Assembly (NCBI GenBank): GCA_006503475.1
Contig: RSEH01000212.1
Span: 1 to 64,000 of the forward strand
Length of the DNA: 64,000 nt
Origin: Stentor roeselii
Taxonomy: Eukaryota > Ciliophora > Heterotrichea > Heterotrichida > Stentoridae
Direction: 5' to 3'
Made by a program: the position numbers and the translations under genes. The number at the start of each line of letters is the position of its first letter. Within the stretch, counting starts at the first letter, position 1. A model generated the notes under the pieces. The model did not search any database. It saw only the letters and a program-made list of their open reading frames with translations, and was not told the origin of the DNA. Positions 1-9,472 of the stretch are shown here, piece by piece.

Positions 1-325
1 CTGGAGATGAAAAAAGCTGGAAAAAAGCGTCCGAAGTTTCTCAGACGCCAAAGTTCTCCATAGAAGATTACTCTAAGTTGCTAGTAATAATCTCAGATTT
101 GATATCTTGGAGATGCTTTAAAAGTTTAGATTTTTTTAAAGCTTTCTCTTTGTTTATTTGTATCAGAATCCAGGCATCTATTTCTTCTTGTTCAAGCTGG
201 ACTATCTTGTGCTTCTTTTTAGTATGCATGAAAAGATGATACGCGCAGAGATAATTGTATTTTTTGCATGTATTACATCTTCCAGAGATTTCTTCTCCCT
301 GACAATCCTCTTCTTGACATTTCAT
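1..325 (-). CDS. B-box-type zinc finger protein, partial (runs off window start)
   Basis: The first exon (325 down to 72) begins with ATG and encodes a Cys/His-rich finger in residues 3-40 (CQEEDCQGEEISGRC, then CNTC, CAYH and H...H), the spacing of a B-box, followed by a Lys-rich helical stretch. The frame meets a stop at 68-70, but a 16-nt GTAA...AG intron at 56-71 removes it and the frame then stays open to base 1. B-boxes usually mediate protein-protein contacts, often in ubiquitin ligases. No RING is visible in this part. The C-terminus lies outside the window, so the full role is unknown. Confidence 0.6.
56..71 (-). other. 16-nt intron of the B-box gene
   Basis: The sense sequence is GTAATCTTCTATGGAG. 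It starts GTAA and ends AG. Retaining it gives an immediate in-frame TAA (GAG TAA). Splicing it out keeps the frame open to the window edge. Confidence 0.6.
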
Positions 326-1077
326 TTTATATCCATTTATTCATTTAAAACTAATTTCAAATCCTAGATCACAGAATTTTATATTTCAAGTGATATATTA
401 TATAGAATCATTCAAATTCTTTATGAAAATTTTTTTTTCCTAGGAGGCTTAGATTTCAATTTATTAGACAATGAAAACGATAATAAAGTATTAGAAATTT
501 GATCTTTTATAATTTTTTAATATATATATTTATTATATAATTATAGACAATAAGCCATTTATATTATCTTTAAGACTTCTAAATTTCAATGTCTCGGTTT
601 GATTTTTCTCGTTTGATCATTCTAGGTTTGTTTGATAATTAAAATCTTCATTTTAGCCCTTGCTTGCAAAGACCAACACTATTCAAAACATATAAGATTA
701 AATTCTAAGTTAATGAACTAACAATAATCCCTAGTTCAATTCAAATTTACCATTTCAAGCATCTATTAATTATGATTGTTTATATTTTGGATTCTGTCTG
801 TTAATACTTTTGGATAATCCCCGTCTAATTTTGGAATGAAGATGATAGTTAATATGTCCAAGACTCTTTAATAGTAAACCAACTATATCAATCATTTGAA
901 AGATTTAATAAAATAGCTTTACTGAGATATAATTAGTATTATATTGATACTTTAATTATAAGGTAGACTCATCATATTCTATATAATATAAAAGGCAAAA
1001 AGCCTATCAAGAGGCATAAACATAAAATTATGAAATTTTTATCAAGAATAAACATTATTATCTATCTAAAGTATATC
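326..1077. other. AT-rich stretch with no recognisable gene
   Basis: No open frame with coding character is visible on either strand, and there is no RNA gene, terminal repeat or tandem array. It separates the B-box gene from two gene relics, so this part of the window is the least constrained. Confidence 0.6.
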
Positions 1078-2060
1078 TTAAACAATTGCAGTCTTTGTTT
1101 CATCATCATAACTGAATTCTTTAAATAGGTTCTTGAATCCATATCTCTCTCTACAATCAAACTTAAGCATTCCATGTAAAATTGGTTTTAACCATTCATA
1201 CTGTATTGAATCAACTATTTCAATTAGTAAATGCCTATTTTGTTTTAGGTTTACATCAATTAAATTTCTTTGAGTAATAAGATATAAAATTGTAAGTCCA
1301 AGACTATAAACATCTGATTTATCTTCTTTTAATTCTGCATGATAACCTTGATCAAACCTAATCTTAATTCAGGACTCATAAAGTATTTAGTTCCCAGAGC
1401 TCTGGTATATTGAGTTTTTTCGTCAATCCCAAATTTCGCAATATTGAAATCGATGATTTTTATAACGAAACTATTAGTAATCATGATGTTGCTAGGCTTT
1501 ATATCGCAATGGAGAATGTTTTTTCCCTCATAAGATTGTAAGCGTTGATTTATTGTCGATATATGAATAAAATTTCATAATTGTTATAGGGTCTGTTTTT
1601 AACATTTCAGAGCTAAACTATTTGAGCTACCTTTCTAATTGTACATCTCTAGTATGCTTATCATTTTCAACGTAGTCTCTACAAACTCAATTGAATTGTA
1701 TAAACATATAATTTTCGACGGCCTACAATTATTTGATTTAGTTTATCTGCGTAAAACTTCAAAAAGTTCTTCGAAATTCCAGATAATTTCGCAAAATATT
1801 CGCTTCTTTAAAATAGTCTCTAAGTCTATCTAAATACGGTGAGCTACATTCTTTAATAGCAATAATTTTTCCAGTTTTTACAACTTTAGCTTTCCAAATG
1901 GTCACTTTAACTCTATCCTGATCATTCAAATAAATAAGTTCTTTTTTTTCACTTCAATCAAGCTTCCATTATCAGTAACTAATTTATGTAATTTAACTTC
2001 TTCTTCAGAATAATCACAACGATCATTGCTAGATATTAATAAGCTTTTAAATAAATGAAA
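1078..2060 (-). pseudogene. Decayed copy of the neighbouring protein kinase gene
   Basis: Read on the minus strand, this region matches the 3' two thirds of the intact kinase at 3832-5592 almost base for base in places, for example the shared stretch around 1170-1195 versus 3923-3948. It still encodes recognisable C-lobe blocks (MSPELRLGFDQ, KEDKSDVYSLGLTIL, YEWLKPILHGML) and a similar C-terminal tail. The frame is broken relative to the intact gene, including one-base losses near 1355 (after the SPE block) and in the T-run near 1525 (catalytic loop). The N-terminal half of the parent is missing. It is a 5'-truncated, non-functional duplicate about 1.8 kb from its parent. Confidence 0.8.
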
Positions 2061-2189
2061 ATAGTTAAAGGTCAGATATTTGTATCATTATAACATAATT
2101 AAATTATATCTAAAAATTCCTAGCACAGCTTAAAATTCGAGTGGGTTTAAGGAAGTAAAATAGACCACTTGATGACACCTTCCTCATAA

Positions 2190-2720
2190 ACACCCACGAA
2201 AGGTCCATCACTTCGCTAGGAAGAGGAAAGTTCAAGGCAGATATGTCCAACGTTTTTCAACGGCAAGATCTTTGTCTTCAGCGGCTACTACGAAAACAAC
2301 TGCCAGGTTGATTCATGTGAAAAGTTCAACCTGGCCAGAAATCTCTGGATTGGCCTGGCAAGACTCCCAGAAAAAATCGGTTATTCCACAAGTGTTACTT
2401 TTGATAAAAAAATTTTCGTCACTGGGAAGTTTTCTTCGAAGGTCCTTAGTTACAACCCTGAAAAAAATCAATTTCGTGAAAGCTTGAATGTAGGAAGGAT
2501 TACAAGGTGCTCTTGGGTAATTGAGAAACTGCGATACTTATTGAAGAAGTCAATGCTCACTTGTTTGTAGGAGACTGGAACACTTTAGGCCGTGTGCTTA
2601 TTACTCCTATAAACTCAATTTTGATAGGTCCTTATTTGCTGAAAAATAACTCGATTTAATTTTTAACAGGGAAGTACAAGTGCGTGACTGGAGTCATCAA
2701 AGGGTCAGACTTTATCGATT
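2190..2720 (+). pseudogene. Kelch-like beta-propeller gene relic
   Basis: From about 2200 one frame gives a kelch-type blade pattern: FFNGKIFVFSGYY, then WIGLARLPEK, then FDKKIFVTGKF and VLSYNPE. After about 2530 the similarity moves to another frame (HLFVGDWNTLGRVLITPIN and following), which then meets stops. There is no good start codon and no 15/16-nt GT-AG intron that reconnects the pieces. This reads as a fragment of a kelch-repeat or related propeller gene that has lost its frame. The family call rests on the repeated hydrophobic-G-[YKS] and W/Y-N-P patterns only. Confidence 0.45.
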
Positions 2721-2815
2721 AAACCTTGAGACCTTCGAGATCACTTTACTACCTCCAAAATTTTACTCTAATTATTCAATAATTTCAAACCTTTCCATCA
2801 CCACGAATCAGTAAA

Positions 2816-3535
2816 TCACATATCTTTACTCAAAATATAAAAATAAATACTATTCCCCTGCTTTCTTTCCTCGACCTGCACCTTAAGTCCAGCCCTTTTC
2901 ACAACTTTTTCAATATCAGAGAACTGGTCATACCCAAGCTTGAACAAATATTCATACCTGTAAAGTTTTAAAAAGAAGTTAGTGAGCCAGTCATCACCTT
3001 TGCCTCTATCAAGAACCAAAACTTTTCCACCCTTCTTACAAACCCTAGCCGCTTCACTTAAAACCTTATCAGGTTGATCCGAGCTGCTTAAAACAAAAGT
3101 GGAAACAACGCAATCAAAACTTTCATCTTCAAATTTCAAGTCTTTCGCATCCATCTGAACGAGTTTCGCCTTTCCCTGCAAGTTTTCTTTTGACTTCTGC
3201 AGCATTTTCTCGCTCCAGTCAACACCTGTCAAAGCAGTGGACTGAGGGTAAAAGCCGAAGTTGAGACCTGTGCCGATGCCGACTTCCAGGACTCTGCCTT
3301 CAGCGTAGCTGCAAAGGACTTTTCTGTACTTGTCAATTCGTTTGGCCCATTCGTAGTCTTTCATTTCGTAGTCGTAAGTCTCGGCGATGCTTTCGTGGGT
3401 TTGAAAGAAGAACTTCGAACGGTCAGGGTGTTCCAAGAACTTTGTTTTGAGGGAGTCTTCTTTGTAGCTTCGGTATTGAAGGTACAGAAGACCTGATAGA
3501 CTTATTAGACCTCCACCTGCCAGGTACAGAGACAT
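2816..3535 (-). CDS. Membrane-anchored class I SAM-dependent methyltransferase (METTL7/OMS1-like)
   Basis: This is a 239-residue protein. Residues 3-20 form a hydrophobic N-terminal anchor. SAM-binding motif I is VLEVGIGTGLN at 82-92, followed by the acidic motif II (GVDWSEKML, 104-112), a motif near VQMDAKDL (126-133) and the post-I strand DCVVSTFVLSS (141-151). The size, N-terminal anchor and small catalytic domain resemble METTL7/TMT thiol methyltransferases and the yeast mitochondrial OMS1 group. The methyl acceptor cannot be told from the sequence. Its ATG lies only 5 nt from the ATG of the divergent small gene on the other strand. Confidence 0.8.
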   Translation of the reverse strand: MSLYLAGGGLISLSGLLYLQYRSYKEDSLKTKFLEHPDRSKFFFQTHESIAETYDYEMKDYEWAKRIDKYRKVLCSYAEGRVLEVGIGTGLNFGFYPQSTALTGVDWSEKMLQKSKENLQGKAKLVQMDAKDLKFEDESFDCVVSTFVLSSSDQPDKVLSEAARVCKKGGKVLVLDRGKGDDWLTNFFLKLYRYEYLFKLGYDQFSDIEKVVKRAGLKVQVEERKQGNSIYFYILSKDM

Positions 3536-3540
3536 TATAA

Positions 3541-3801
3541 ATGAAAAATAAAATGATTCTGAGAATTCCGAGGGTTGAACTTAAACCTAATGGATATATT
3601 CAGAGACTTTATACTAGGAATCAGTGGGTTTTTAAATGTATTCCTTGGGTCTGGGCACTTTGGATTGCTTTGGTACCGATTTCTTTCTTTCCGCTCAGCT
3701 TGCAACAGAATAGACTTGATACTCTTGTTGTTCCCGATTTTGGTACTGGAAAGTTCTACACGAAGTATAGGTATAAGGGTTGGGACATTGATATGATTTA
3801 G
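3541..3801 (+). CDS. Small single-pass membrane protein, unknown
   Basis: This is an 86-residue frame beginning with ATG. It has a basic N-terminus, one strongly hydrophobic segment at about 33-53 (IPWVWALWIALVPISFFPLS) and a Tyr/Lys-rich tail. This is the typical shape of small accessory subunits of mitochondrial membrane complexes, but no family was recognised. The second Met (residue 5) is an alternative start. The frame fills the space between the methyltransferase and the kinase, with a 30-nt gap at its 3' end, which favours a real gene. The 5-nt divergent spacing is extreme and leaves doubt. Confidence 0.5.
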   Translation: MKNKMILRIPRVELKPNGYIQRLYTRNQWVFKCIPWVWALWIALVPISFFPLSLQQNRLDTLVVPDFGTGKFYTKYRYKGWDIDMI

Positions 3802-3831
3802 AATAATCTTTATTATCTATCTAAGGATATC

Positions 3832-5544
3832 TTAAACATTTGCAGTGACTGTTGCATCTTCAGGGAATGTTTTAATTAGGTCTTTGAGTCCAGATCTCCT
3901 CGTGTAATCAAACTCAAGCATTCCATGTAAAATTGGTTTTAACCATTCATACCGTATTGAATTGACGATATCGATTAGTAATTGTCTATTTTTTTCAATA
4001 TTTAAATCGACGAGTTGTCCTTTAGTCACTAGACTCAAAATTGTCAATCCGAGACTAAAAACGTCAGATTTATCTTCTTTTAATGCTGCAGGAGCATTCT
4101 GGTCAAATCCTAATCTGATCTCAGGACTCATAAAGTCTTTGGTTCCCAGAGCCCCGATTTGTTGAGTTCTTTCGTCGATCCCAACTTTCGCAGCGTTGAA
4201 GTCTATGATTTTGATAACGAAATCATTAGTTATCATGATGTTGCTAGGCTTGATATCGCAGTGAAGGATGTTTTTTTCCCTCATAATATTGTAAGCGAGG
4301 ATTAATTGTTTATATATTGATAATATTTCATAGTCGTTATAAGGTCTGTTTTTGGCATCTCTTACAAGTTTATCATTCTTTAAGGTATTCTCTACAAACT
4401 CCATTTGAATTGTATAAATATACCTATCATTATCACCTTCAGTTGTTTTATCAAGTTTAGCTGCAAAAAACTGTAAAAAGTTCTTAGAAGCTCCAGAAAG
4501 TACTCTCAAAACATTAGCCTCTTCAACATAACCACTCAGTCCTTTTAAATCCGGTGAGGCGCATTCTTTGATAGCAATAACTTTCCCTGTTTCCACAACC
4601 TGAGCTTTCCAAATAGCCACATTGACAAGATGCTGATTCGTCATATAAATAACATTCATTTTTTTCGCTTCAATCAAGTTTCCGTAATCAAGAATTATTT
4701 CAGGTGGTTTAACTTCTTCTTCTTCTTCAAGATAAATGCTTTCTACATCTTCTTTTGGTTCTGTAAATTCAATTAACTTAGCTTCATTCAAAAGAAATGA
4801 ATAATCAAAGTCCCCAGGCAGTGTCCCAATGCTGCACCATTGCTTAATGCTTAGGATCATGGATTCTTTAAATATTTGAAGATCTGCTGAATGCGATTCC
4901 GCCAATACAATATAAGACATTGCTTCGCTGATATTTTGTACTGTCGGATTAGCAATCTTATCATAAATTCGACACTTGATAGATGCAGTGAGATACGAAA
5001 GCTCAGTGGTCATCAAATATCTGTCTTCAATAACTTTTGAGAGCTTGAAAGCAAATTGATAACCTTTGCATATATCTTCATAAGGTGTTTCTTTATTTCT
5101 TGACAAGGCGAGTAACTTTGATATCACCAAATCAGCGAATCCATTGATTCTGAACTTCTTAATAGCATTAAGACTTTTTGCTACTTCAATAATAAGTGGG
5201 TACCTTGTAGGGTCGATTATCGTGTTATCTTTTCTCAGTTCTCTGTTAACGACGATATATTTGACTATATTTCTGAATTTTAAATTTCCTTTCTTGATTT
5301 CTTCATCACTAATGATTATTTTATACATATCATCAATAATGTTATCACCACTTGAAGTCTTGAGATTCAAAATAGCTTCAAAGCCCTCAGGAAAGTGTTT
5401 AAAGTCTTGAGGAAGACTTGCGCATTCAATATCAACAAGACTCTTAATATTCCAAATCTGGTCCTTTCCAAACTTAGCCAAACTTTCATCAACAAAAGGT
5501 GAGTACCGGATCTGATTATTCTCTACTTCAATAGGATCAGCCAT
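3832..5544 (-). CDS. Protein kinase with unique N-terminal region and DFN in place of DFG
   Basis: The frame is open from 5592, but the preferred start is the Met at 5544 (MADPIEVEN), because the upstream residues look like untranslated sequence. About 300 N-terminal residues match nothing I recognise. A kinase domain follows with VIAIKE (the VAIK lysine), HCDIKPSN (catalytic loop), IIDFNAAK, GTKDFMSPEI and KSDVFSLGLTIL. The glycine-rich loop is not recognisable, and the usual DFG glycine is Asn (codon 4195-4197). The catalytic Lys and both Asp are kept, so activity is possible. The decayed copy at 1078-2060 shows that this gene has duplicated locally. The substrate is unknown. Confidence 0.8.
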   Translation of the reverse strand: MADPIEVENNQIRYSPFVDESLAKFGKDQIWNIKSLVDIECASLPQDFKHFPEGFEAILNLKTSSGDNIIDDMYKIIISDEEIKKGNLKFRNIVKYIVVNRELRKDNTIIDPTRYPLIIEVAKSLNAIKKFRINGFADLVISKLLALSRNKETPYEDICKGYQFAFKLSKVIEDRYLMTTELSYLTASIKCRIYDKIANPTVQNISEAMSYIVLAESHSADLQIFKESMILSIKQWCSIGTLPGDFDYSFLLNEAKLIEFTEPKEDVESIYLEEEEEVKPPEIILDYGNLIEAKKMNVIYMTNQHLVNVAIWKAQVVETGKVIAIKECASPDLKGLSGYVEEANVLRVLSGASKNFLQFFAAKLDKTTEGDNDRYIYTIQMEFVENTLKNDKLVRDAKNRPYNDYEILSIYKQLILAYNIMREKNILHCDIKPSNIMITNDFVIKIIDFNAAKVGIDERTQQIGALGTKDFMSPEIRLGFDQNAPAALKEDKSDVFSLGLTILSLVTKGQLVDLNIEKNRQLLIDIVNSIRYEWLKPILHGMLEFDYTRRSGLKDLIKTFPEDATVTANV

Positions 5545-5650
5545 TGTAATTATAATGGTCCCAATTAACTTTGTAGACTTTAAAAATGTCAAAGACTCAA
5601 TCTTATCTCAACTACCTCTAATATCTAATAATTATCCTATTCAAGCGATG

Positions 5651-6439
5651 TCATCCAAACTTGTTACACCATCCGAATATATAACTCCTACACATCGGAC
5701 ACCTCCTTCCTTGTTTCACAATAATATCAATGCACTTCTTACAAGCACAAGAATGCCCACAAGGCACGAAGTACTCACAACAGTCCTGCTCGCCACACCC
5801 GACACATTCATCAGAACAATTCCAGAAAATTTCAACAACCTCGAAGCTCCCAGTGGAATTCGAGTAGTTTTCCCTGATTTTCTCTACTTTTCCATTAACC
5901 ACCTTGAAGTAGACGATCAAGTGTTCATCTCCTGACTTCGCTAAAAGTATCAAAGGAAAAGTACTTCGATCCTCAAATTCCCAGTCAGCAGATTTGAACT
6001 CTTTCAGCTTTGACCCGACTTCAAACTTGACAAGACCTGAAAAATCTTCTGAGAACTTCTGTGATAAGGGCTGGGGACTTCTCGGGTCCAAAGAAAAATA
6101 CATTGACTTCGATTTGCCATCGATCAACTCCTTTGCGAAGAAAAAGGCTGTGACAGTCGCCGCGGATTTGTTGGAAAAATTAAAGGAAAGGCTTTCGGAG
6201 AGCTTGAGTGAGTCCTGATCGATGATAAGAGTGGAAGTTAATAAGGATGGCTTTTCAGTCTTTTCAAAGTCCGCGAAAGATTGGTAGACTCCTGGAGTTT
6301 TTGATCGGCATAATAGTTTTGACTTGATTTTACTGCTGGATTCTTGGGCATTTTCACTGTGCTCCATCATCTCCCGACGGATCCGAGCGGCTGCTGCGGC
6401 GTATCTGGCAGTGTGAGACCTGTACATCCTGTTTCCCAT
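5651..6439 (-). CDS. MGRN1/RNF157/LOG2-type RING E3 ubiquitin ligase
   Basis: This is a 262-residue protein. It starts MGNRMYRS, which could be N-myristoylated as in MGRN1 (MGS...). The middle (about 95-205) matches the MGRN1 pattern of a beta-rich domain: FSFNFSNKSAATVTAFFFAKE, a SLDPRSPQ-like segment and FPLILLAKSGDEHLIVYF. It ends in a C3HC4 RING (CVGCGE...CEYFVPCGHSCACKKC...CPMC, about 213-251). MGRN1-family ligases ubiquitinate membrane-trafficking and receptor targets. The protein is shorter than animal MGRN1, which has a long C-terminal tail, and stops just after the RING like a minimal version. No intron is needed. Confidence 0.75.
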   Translation of the reverse strand: MGNRMYRSHTARYAAAAARIRREMMEHSENAQESSSKIKSKLLCRSKTPGVYQSFADFEKTEKPSLLTSTLIIDQDSLKLSESLSFNFSNKSAATVTAFFFAKELIDGKSKSMYFSLDPRSPQPLSQKFSEDFSGLVKFEVGSKLKEFKSADWEFEDRSTFPLILLAKSGDEHLIVYFKVVNGKVEKIRENYSNSTGSFEVVEIFWNCSDECVGCGEQDCCEYFVPCGHSCACKKCIDIIVKQGRRCPMCRSYIFGWCNKFG

Positions 6440-6805
6440 TTTTTACAGCCATATATTTTTTGAGTTTTAGAGGCTATTAGAAGACTTGAAAAATATGAAC
6501 TATTGTTGCAGACTAATATCCATCGGTTTTCTGTTGAATGGACTTTTGGGATTAGAGAAATTTTGGAATCGTTTAAGGGTTTTGATGAGGTTGTCGGGAA
6601 AGATTGGATTTTAAGGGATTTTAAGTTTGGGGGATTTGATGGGCTTGGGAAGTTGGAATTGGATTGGGTTTTTAGTTCTAGAAATTTTTTAGAGATGGTT
6701 TTTATTTGGGATATAATTTGAATTTTTTATGTTTTTTGATGAAATTTTTAAGGATTTTGATTCAAATATTTAGTCTCGATATTCCCACTAAAGTCAATAA
6801 ATTAA
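6440..6805. other. Intergenic region between divergent genes
   Basis: This 366-nt stretch lies between the starts of the RING ligase (minus) and the coiled-coil gene (plus). It is G/T-rich on the plus strand. The 72-codon open frame in it is low-complexity and has no coding character. Promoters for both neighbours should lie here; no distinct motif was identified. Confidence 0.5.
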
Positions 6806-7957
6806 ATGTCAAATTTTGATAGATTCAGAAAAACTTTTGAAAATTTAAGTAGTTCTTTTACTTCAGAGGTAAATGAAAATCAGGACCAAACCGAGCAATC
6901 CAAATCCGAATACACATCCGACAAGTCCTACTACGACAACCCAAGTCCCTACCAAGTAATCCCAGCAAGCAAATCCTCTCAATGTCTATTCGATCAAAGC
7001 GAGATCGACATAAACAAGTACATTTCCACCCTAACCCAAATCCAAGAATCTCTTTACGCAGAAGTCGAGCACTTAACTCAAGAAAAAAAACTCTTATCAA
7101 GCGAGATAATCCAACTTCGAGGTAAAATGCAAGACCAAGACAAACAACTCGACTCTTTATCAGAAAAGCTCCAAAAGCGCGATAAAGAACTAAACAAGCT
7201 TCAATTCGAAAAAGACCTTCTCTGCAAGTTAGACGAAGAGTCCAAGCGACTTATCGACGATTTAAAAAAGAACTACGAAGTCCTTTTAAAAGAAAACTCA
7301 GACTTCAAAAGAACTTTCGAACTTTTCAAATCAGAAAAAACGAAACTTCTCAAAACTTTAAAAGAAACTGAGCAAAAGTCGGAAAACCTTCAAAGAACTT
7401 TCAAGTCTAAAGAAAAATTCGCCTTGACCCTTGACCATGCTTCTCCTGACACTTTAAAGACCAGGACTCGCGAGCATCTCAAGTCAAGTACTGGAAAATT
7501 CAGCTTACGACTTCTAAACGTGCCAGAAAAGCGCGGATGTTCTGATTCTCCTGATCGAGGAGGGCTTTCTGATCGAGATGAAACATTTCGGCAGGTTTTT
7601 TTGGAAGCGAAAAGAATTTTAAATGCTTCTTCTTCGAACGACCTGAAAGAAAAAATAATGAAATTGAAAGAAGTGCAGAATAAATACAAAAAAACTCAAA
7701 AATTCATTTCGAAGCTTTCGAATATGCTTGTACAGATCTCACCTTTAGGGTCTTTTGAAAAAGAACCTTCGACGAGGCAGATCTGGAAGTGGTTGACTAG
7801 GCTTCTTGAGGAATACATGAAAATTAAACAGTCGGTTTCTGGGGAAAGCTTCTTGAAACTTGCTAATTTGCTTGGAACGGCGAATGTTGAGGAAATGGTT
7901 GATAAAGTCATCTTTTTACAGCGTGGTAGGGCAAGTTTTAAAGGTTTCAATGTTTAA
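6806..7957 (+). CDS. Coiled-coil protein, unknown
   Basis: This is a 383-residue protein. A polar, Ser-rich N-terminus (1-70) is followed by a long heptad-type coiled coil (about 75-200, rich in E/K/L/Q), a Ser/Arg/Asp linker and a second helical region (about 260-380). No enzymatic motif is seen. Such proteins are common cytoskeletal or basal-body scaffolds in ciliates, but nothing here fixes a role. The stop overlaps the convergent rhodanese-like gene by 4 nt. Confidence 0.75.
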   Translation: MSNFDRFRKTFENLSSSFTSEVNENQDQTEQSKSEYTSDKSYYDNPSPYQVIPASKSSQCLFDQSEIDINKYISTLTQIQESLYAEVEHLTQEKKLLSSEIIQLRGKMQDQDKQLDSLSEKLQKRDKELNKLQFEKDLLCKLDEESKRLIDDLKKNYEVLLKENSDFKRTFELFKSEKTKLLKTLKETEQKSENLQRTFKSKEKFALTLDHASPDTLKTRTREHLKSSTGKFSLRLLNVPEKRGCSDSPDRGGLSDRDETFRQVFLEAKRILNASSSNDLKEKIMKLKEVQNKYKKTQKFISKLSNMLVQISPLGSFEKEPSTRQIWKWLTRLLEEYMKIKQSVSGESFLKLANLLGTANVEEMVDKVIFLQRGRASFKGFNV

Positions 7958-8754
7958 AAAACTAAACAATTCGCACAAACTGCTGAGTCTCGCTCAGTCT
8001 TTGGTCTTGCTTTCACTGAGGTGCTTTTAAGGTGTTCGTCGATTGTTACTGAATAAGCTGCTGGAGACTTTTTCACTTCTTCAGAGTCTTCACTATTCTT
8101 TTTTTTTTCTGATTGCCGACGTTCGATCTCATCAATGACCACTGACACAGACCTGCTTGTCGCCCAAGCAAGCAGAATTCCTCCAACTGGAGCGAATTTC
8201 CCAAAGACAATCGAAGATCGACTAGGACTGAACTTCAAGCCTTTGGACTGCAGGACTTGAAGTGCATCAGCCGAAGACATTTGAAGCAAGTCCTGAGAAT
8301 TCGGAACTTCAAAATTTTCCATGTTCACCAGCTGCTGGTAAAAGGAAGTCTTGTTTTCGAGGTCAGCCTTCGTCATCACAATCGACGTGTTAAATGGTAA
8401 AAATGGACTTTCTGATCGAGAAACTTCTTCTAAAACCCCTTCAGTCATCGGCAGGTTTTCAGGAATGTCCAGAAGGATCTTGAGGTTTGTAAAACCTGCG
8501 GCTTTTAAACACCAATAAGCTTTTGAACACATGTTTAAAGAGTTTTCGCAGTCGATTAGGATTATTTCTTTTTCGTGAGGGATCAGAAGGGATCTGATGT
8601 CTTTCAATAGAAGGTCATTATTCTTCTCCATGTATAAAATTCGAGAATTCACCAGGAATCGGTTTTTCGTGTAACCTTTTTTGCTGCAGTAGAGGAAGAA
8701 TAGGTTTTCAAGGCCTAGAACTTGGCAGCTGGCTTCATTGCAAAAGACATTCAT
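7954..8754 (-). CDS. Rhodanese-like protein with a CaaX-type C-terminus
   Basis: This is a 266-residue protein. The central part has an alpha/beta pattern of rhodanese type (EIILIDCENS, then a helix with CSKAYWCLKAAGF, then NLKILLDIP), as in thiosulfate/3-mercaptopyruvate sulfurtransferase repeats. A hydrophobic segment (PVGGILLAWATS) sits near residue 190. The C-terminal 60 residues are charged and end CANCLVF, so the last four residues CLVF fit a CaaX prenylation box, with Phe at X as in the GTPase TC21 (CVIF). The active-site Cys loop of true rhodaneses is not clear, so catalysis is uncertain. It overlaps the tail of the convergent coiled-coil gene by 4 nt. Confidence 0.55.
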   Translation of the reverse strand: MNVFCNEASCQVLGLENLFFLYCSKKGYTKNRFLVNSRILYMEKNNDLLLKDIRSLLIPHEKEIILIDCENSLNMCSKAYWCLKAAGFTNLKILLDIPENLPMTEGVLEEVSRSESPFLPFNTSIVMTKADLENKTSFYQQLVNMENFEVPNSQDLLQMSSADALQVLQSKGLKFSPSRSSIVFGKFAPVGGILLAWATSRSVSVVIDEIERRQSEKKKNSEDSEEVKKSPAAYSVTIDEHLKSTSVKARPKTERDSAVCANCLVF

Positions 8755-9472
8755 TTATTTTTTTAGAGTTTTGGTTGTTGAAGGTTTTTAATTGGATAAT
8801 TTATGGTTAAAGAGAGTTTTGGGGTGATGAGGAAAGGGTTTGAGCCGCTTAAGGTTATTTTTTAGGTCGAATTAAGGTTTGGGTTTTTGTAGTATTTGTT
8901 AGATATTATTAAATTTTTTGGGAAATTTTGAATTTTTGGAATGGGTTAAATCTAGAGAATAGGATTTTAGGATATATGAAGGTAAAGATTTATTGTTGGA
9001 GTGGTGAGTTGAATAGATATTTTTGTTTTAATTAGGAACTATTTGGATTTTAAGGTTTTTTATATTCAGTCTAGGATTCATTTAAGAAAATACAGATGTT
9101 TAACTAATTGATTTTCTAACATATGAATTAAGCGCACTATTCCAGAATATCATTAACTAGCAATATCAAATTCTCTAAACTAGCAAAATCTTAAATAATA
9201 TCTTCATCTAAAGACAAATATCAATAAAAAACCAGTTTTTCTCGAATCTAAATCAACTCTAAAAAATCCCTAAGCCAAAGCCTAAACATCTACCAAAAAA
9301 AATTTCCTCTAATCCAAAAAAGATAATAATTAATTCCATTCTTCCCAAGCAACTATCTTCCAATTGAATCTCAGTAAATCAAGGCGGTTTCCTTAAAAGC
9401 CTTCATAGCCCCAATAAAAGCTATTCCAAGGCGCGAATTTCTTAAGCAAGTCAGCATGAATATAATATTTAA
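8755..9472. other. Intergenic region, nothing recognised
   Basis: This is about 720 nt between divergent genes. The left half is G/T-rich and the right half is A/C-rich on the plus strand, a strand-composition switch near 9100. No open frame, RNA gene or repeat was seen. Confidence 0.5.

Noticed and set aside
5545-5592. Upstream start of the DFN kinase
   Set aside because: The 16 added residues look like translated leader; MADPIEVEN at 5544 is a more likely start. The longer form cannot be excluded.
6503-6721. 72-codon frame in the 6440-6805 gap
   Set aside because: Low-complexity G/T-rich sequence with Phe/Gly/Asp-rich translation and no domain or neighbour support.
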